DNA from: Candidatus Nitronauta litoralis
Lineage (GTDB): Bacteria > Nitrospinota > Nitrospinia > Nitrospinales > Nitrospinaceae
Assembly: GCA_015698285.1 (NCBI GenBank)
Contig: CP048685.1
Coordinates: forward strand, 310,001-374,000
Reading direction: 5' to 3'
Length of the DNA: 64,000 nt
Part shown: positions 60,732 to 64,000 of the stretch, piece by piece
How positions within the stretch are numbered: the stretch's first letter is position 1
Layout of the letters: each line of letters starts with the position of its first letter
Notes under the pieces: model-generated
Database searches by the model: none
What the model was told of the DNA's origin: nothing
The model's input: the letters and a program-made list of their open reading frames with translations, nothing else
Program-made: the position numbers and the translations under genes

Positions 60732-61474
60732 GCCGCCTGCTCCACTGTGTCGATATAAAGCTGCTCGAAGGAAGCGGCGTCGATCTCATCACGCAAACGA
60801 TTGAGTGCAAACCGGCCTTTCACCTGAACCGCAACACGGTCACACATTTCGAGTCCTCGACCAAAGTCATGGGTGGTCATGAGCACCGTGCGTTTTTCTG
60901 TTTTCAGTTTCTTCAGATGGCTCTCCAGCAGTAGCGACGCATGCTGATCCAGGCCGGTATAGGGTTCATCGAGAAATAAAATGGAAGGGTTGTGGATCAT
61001 GGCGCGCGCAATGGAAACCCGTTGTACCATCCCCCGTGAGAACGTGCCGACTTTATCGTGCCGCCTCAGAGACAACTCAACACCTTCAAGAGCCTCTAGC
61101 GCCTGCTGTTCCGGTTGATCGAGGCCGTAGAGCCTTGCGTAAAATACGAGGTTCTCCAGCGCGGTCAGGTCCGGATACAAAAATGACGCGTGGGAAATTA
61201 CGCCGATCTCACGCCGCATGCGTGGATCGCTTTCCGCAACATCGTAACCGGCAACGCGGGCTTCGCCCATCGTCGGCCTTGTGAGCGAGGCGAGAATACT
61301 GAGCAGCGTGGTTTTGCCTGCCCCGTTGGGCCCGAATATGGTTAAAAACTCGCCGGAACGCAGCTGGAAATCGATTCCCCTGAGTGCCTCAATCAAGCCA
61401 AACTGCTTGACCAGTCCTTTGGTTTCGATTGCAAATTCATTGGCAGGTGGGGAGGCGGCCATAGCGGGTCCCAT
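60728..61474 (-). CDS. ccmA: ABC ATPase CcmA
   Basis: Supplies ATP-driven release of holo-CcmE. Walker A GPNGAGKTTLLSILASLT, a signature FSRGMVQRVSIARAM and Walker B ILFLDEPYTGLDQHA are present. 248 residues. An internal Met four codons in is an alternative start. It follows the CcmI-like gene after 17 bases. Confidence 0.92.
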   Translation of the reverse strand: MGPAMAASPPANEFAIETKGLVKQFGLIEALRGIDFQLRSGEFLTIFGPNGAGKTTLLSILASLTRPTMGEARVAGYDVAESDPRMRREIGVISHASFLYPDLTALENLVFYARLYGLDQPEQQALEALEGVELSLRRHDKVGTFSRGMVQRVSIARAMIHNPSILFLDEPYTGLDQHASLLLESHLKKLKTEKRTVLMTTHDFGRGLEMCDRVAVQVKGRFALNRLRDEIDAASFEQLYIDTVEQAA

Positions 61475-61491
61475 AAAAGGATGCGTGGGAG

Positions 61492-61830
61492 TCAGGCGAT
61501 ATCGACGGAGCGGGACGCTGGCTTTTTAGTTTTCAAAACTTTTTCGAGAGCATCGATTTTTTCCATCACGTCCAGCGCCTCTTTTTCCAGCTTTTGTCGG
61601 ATAATATCAAAATCCTTTTGAGACATTTTGTTGACCTTAAAATCCAATTCCGCCTCTTTGATCGCAAGCAGCACCTCTTCCTTGCGAACCAGCAAATGCT
61701 TGTATTCTTCTGTTTCTTTATCCAGTGGCGCAAACAGACGTCGTGGAGGAAATTTTTTGAACAGGGGTATCCCGACCAGGACAAGGACAACTGCAATGAA
61801 AATAAATTCTACAAATTTAATACCGGACAT
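61492..61830 (-). CDS. Small membrane protein, CcmI N-terminal-like
   Basis: One N-terminal helix (FVEFIFIAVVLVLVGIPLF) is followed by a charged helical region with LLAIKEAELDFKVNKMSQKD and DFDIIRQKLEKEALDVMEKI. This resembles the first part of CcmI/CycH, where a similar ELEFDY...G.ls..dY pattern occurs, but the TPR part of CcmI is missing. At 112 residues it could be a short CcmI that presents apocytochromes. It sits between ccmH and ccmA with gaps of 4 and 17 bases. Confidence 0.7.
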   Translation of the reverse strand: MSGIKFVEFIFIAVVLVLVGIPLFKKFPPRRLFAPLDKETEEYKHLLVRKEEVLLAIKEAELDFKVNKMSQKDFDIIRQKLEKEALDVMEKIDALEKVLKTKKPASRSVDIA

Positions 61831-61834
61831 GCAG

Positions 61835-62398
61835 TCAGTCTTCTAGATTGTCCAGCTCGCGTTTTACACGGCTTGAATATTCTGAGGAAGGTTCATCATT
61901 ATCTGTGGAGCCCGTTGTGGACGCCTCATCAGCACCAGAAGATGCCACTGCACTTTTACCAGACTGTTTGTCGGCTGGCTTGATCCATTTTCGCATCACC
62001 GTGCGCACTCCCACTCCACCGATAACCAGGGCAATAAATGGAGTCACCCAGGCGGAAAGGTTGAAGCCGGATTTGGTGGGAGCGGATAAAATCGTCTCAC
62101 CGTATTCGTTTACATAGGCCTGAACGATCTGTTTCACCGTAAGGCCGGAGTCGAGCTGCGCCTTGAGTTCCTTGCGCATTTTCTTGGAGTGATCGCATGT
62201 ACAGTTGATGAGCACCTTACCGCACTCATCCTTGCAATTGCACATCAACTCATTTTCGAGGTTGTCCATTTGCGAGGCCGCCATGGCAGGAACCACCGCT
62301 AAAGCCAACACGATAGACATCAATAGGATTTGCGCGATCTGTTTGAAATAAACAGGTCGATTCGCATTCAGAAAATTTTTAGCAGCCAATGAGGTCAT
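61835..62398 (-). CDS. ccmH: CcmH/CycL-type cytochrome c maturation protein (variant Cys motif)
   Basis: Thiol protein of the heme lyase complex. A signal or anchor helix (QILLMSIVLALAVVPAMA) is followed by the periplasmic CcmH domain. Instead of the usual LRCxxC it has a cysteine-rich LMCNCKDECGKVLINCTCDH, then DSGLTVKQIVQAYVNEYGET, the normal family continuation, and a C-terminal membrane helix (about 120-140). I chose ATG 62398, eight bases beyond the ccmF stop; a start at 62428 lies inside ccmF. 187 residues. Confidence 0.85.
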   Translation of the reverse strand: MTSLAAKNFLNANRPVYFKQIAQILLMSIVLALAVVPAMAASQMDNLENELMCNCKDECGKVLINCTCDHSKKMRKELKAQLDSGLTVKQIVQAYVNEYGETILSAPTKSGFNLSAWVTPFIALVIGGVGVRTVMRKWIKPADKQSGKSAVASSGADEASTTGSTDNDEPSSEYSSRVKRELDNLED

Positions 62399-62405
62399 CG
62401 TCAAA

Positions 62406-64000
62406 TTATTCCTGTTGAGCCGGAGCAAAGATACCTTCCATCCGTTTCATACGTTCGAGTCGTCGGCGTGCTTCTGCACGATCCGGCCAGGCTGCGATCA
62501 CGGTACCAAAAGCAATGGTCCAGCCCCCCAACCAGATCCACGCCACCATCGGCATCACATGCGCCTTGATGGTCGCTTCTCCGTCTTTAATTGTCGCCAT
62601 GGTCGGAGACATCGGTTCGAACTGTTCGCCCCGGTAATCCGCCAGAATCAAATACAAGTCTTCTTTTAAAGTCGACCGCAGGTCAACTTCCGATACCGGC
62701 TGATTCTGCCCCTTGTAAAATTCTTTCTCAGGCTTTCCGGTCCAGATACGGGTTCCATCCTTGACCACAGCCAACTGTGCGATCAAACGTTCCTTGGTTT
62801 CATTGGCCTTGATCCAGATAACCTTTTCCAGGGTCAGGTCGTAACCTTTGAGTTGAATCGTATCGCCAATCTTGAGGTGTCTTTCAACATCAACACTATA
62901 CGCTTGCGAACCTGCGATCCCGGCGAAAATAAAAACAACGCCGATGTGTACAATATAGCCCCCGTAACGCCGCTTGTTTTTCCAGACCAGGTTGGAAAAA
63001 GAAACCGGCAACGATTCATGATGCATCGATTTTCTTGCTGACGCACCTTTCCAGAACTCCAAAAAGATACTGGTCAAAACAAATGCACACAGCATGAACG
63101 CAATAAACGACAATGTCTCGGCCTTGTCCGTAATCGGCACAAAAGGAAACACGACGGCACCACAGACAAGCCCACCTAAAACAGGTATCGCAAAATTCTT
63201 TTTAAGGTTCGACCAGGTCGCGCGCCGCCAGGCAATGACGGGACCAATACCGATCAACGCCAGCAGTACCAGTCCGATTGGAACGTTGACTTGATTGTAA
63301 AAGGGAGGCCCGACGGTGATCTTCACACCTCGCACCGCCTCCGAAATGATGGGAAAAATGGTTCCCCAGAATGTAGAGAAAGCGATGCCCAGAAGCAAGA
63401 GGTTATTGAAGAGAAAGCTGCTTTCCCGCGACAGGAATGAATCCAGTTCGTTTTTACTTTTTAGAAGCGGCAGTCGACGTATGATCAGTACAATACAAAA
63501 AATGGTGACAACTCCCAGAAACGCCAGAAAGTAATAGCCCAAAGTTGCTTCATCAAATGTGTGCACAGACTGAATCAACCCGCTCCTTGTGATGAACGTG
63601 CCGAAGATCGTCATGACGTAGGTCAACAGGATCAGCACCATGTTCCAGACCTTCATCATGTCTTTCTTTTCCTGGATCATCACGGAGTGCAGATAAGCCG
63701 TTGCAATCATCAGGGGCATGAAGGCTGCATTTTCGACCGGATCCCATGCCCAGTACCCCCCCCAACCCAGTTCGACATACGCCCACTGGGCACCAAACAG
63801 ATTACCCATACACAGAAAAAACCAGGAGATCAGAGTCCATTTGCGAGTCATGCGGATCCAACCGTCATCCAGATTGCGCGTCAGCAATGCGGCGACTGCA
63901 AAGGCGAACGGCACGGTGAACCCCACATACCCCAGATACAACGTTGGGGGATGTATCACCATCCAGTAGTTTTGCAAAAGCGGATTCAGGCCGCGACCGT
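62406..64000 (-). CDS. ccmF: Heme lyase CcmF (5' end beyond window)
   Basis: Large membrane protein that attaches heme to apocytochrome c. The frame is open to the right edge, reading GRGLNPLLQNYWMVIHPPTL, so the N-terminal 100 or so residues are missing from the window. The WWD heme motif is WGGYWAWDPVENAAFMPL; heme-ligand histidines lie near IHPPT and in YLHSVM. The C-terminal periplasmic domain includes YSVDVERHLKIGDTI. It is the first ccm gene seen; ccmE, not found here, may lie further right. Confidence 0.95.
   Translation of the reverse strand, partial: GRGLNPLLQNYWMVIHPPTLYLGYVGFTVPFAFAVAALLTRNLDDGWIRMTRKWTLISWFFLCMGNLFGAQWAYVELGWGGYWAWDPVENAAFMPLMIATAYLHSVMIQEKKDMMKVWNMVLILLTYVMTIFGTFITRSGLIQSVHTFDEATLGYYFLAFLGVVTIFCIVLIIRRLPLLKSKNELDSFLSRESSFLFNNLLLLGIAFSTFWGTIFPIISEAVRGVKITVGPPFYNQVNVPIGLVLLALIGIGPVIAWRRATWSNLKKNFAIPVLGGLVCGAVVFPFVPITDKAETLSFIAFMLCAFVLTSIFLEFWKGASARKSMHHESLPVSFSNLVWKNKRRYGGYIVHIGVVFIFAGIAGSQAYSVDVERHLKIGDTIQLKGYDLTLEKVIWIKANETKERLIAQLAVVKDGTRIWTGKPEKEFYKGQNQPVSEVDLRSTLKEDLYLILADYRGEQFEPMSPTMATIKDGEATIKAHVMPMVAWIWLGGWTIAFGTVIAAWPDRAEARRRLERMKRMEGIFAPAQQE

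Noticed and set aside
1-64000. CRISPR array, tRNA or rRNA genes, complete insertion sequence
   Set aside because: No regular spacer-repeat series, no cloverleaf or TPsiC-like GGTTCGA context, no rRNA-like text and no transposase were seen by reading.

Overview
The window is chromosomal DNA of a Gram-negative, respiring bacterium. It has system I cytochrome c maturation (ccm) genes, lipoprotein and Sec signal peptides, a SurA/PpiC-type parvulin, a BatA-type membrane protein and a DivIVA-domain protein. Base composition is close to 50% GC by eye. The gene mix suggests a Nitrospinota-like or deltaproteobacterial-type lineage, but no rRNA or marker gene here proves it. I see no tRNA, rRNA, CRISPR array, prophage or complete insertion sequence.

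Layout. 1-7.5 kb: 23S rRNA methyltransferase, AsnRS, then a tight + strand run yggT / divIVA-like / DUF167 / mtnA / sugar nucleotidyltransferase. 7.5-9 kb: accessory DNA with an ESCO-like (cohesin-acetyltransferase-like) zinc-finger protein, a FitA-type antitoxin whose toxin survives only as a 3' remnant, and a patch of dispersed repeats. 9-24 kb: DUF3386 protein, parvulin, cytochrome c, a membrane aminopropyltransferase-like protein, an M1 aminopeptidase with HEAT repeats coupled to an LRR protein, a DUF58/BatA pair, and a large transglutaminase-TPR-FGE fusion. 24-32 kb: a suf operon (NifU-like, sufB, C, D, S, U) followed by an AmmeMemoRadiSam radical SAM enzyme and a flavin reductase. 32-40 kb: moaA, larE, SPFH/NfeD pair, proC-yggS, an atypical PII protein, a receiver protein and a divergent histidine kinase. 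42-54 kb: SprT-like protein, lipoprotein esterase, mutS2, PAS protein, PreP-like M16 protease, exonuclease III, and a GT-C-like membrane protein. 54-58 kb: a CarH/LitR-type B12 photoreceptor regulator, a secreted protein with a duplicated domain and a promoter covered by paired palindromes, and a protein of perfect 40-residue repeats. 58-64 kb: a nearly complete ccm operon (F, H, I-like, A, B, D, C, G), with ccmF running off the right edge. The 49-residue ccmD was found by reading the gap between ccmB and ccmC.

The housekeeping parts (Suf, Ccm, MoaA, AsnRS, MutS2) are ordinary. The parts most worth a second look are the ESCO-like protein (7548-8174), the CarH-like regulator with its neighbour's palindrome-covered promoter (54223-56216), the transglutaminase-TPR-FGE fusion lacking FGE cysteines (21219-23720), the 40-residue repeat protein (56491-57960), the gutted toxin-antitoxin pair (8271-8610), and chimeric short repeats in which one dispersed element sits at the centre of two others (33735-33796, 35006-35060).
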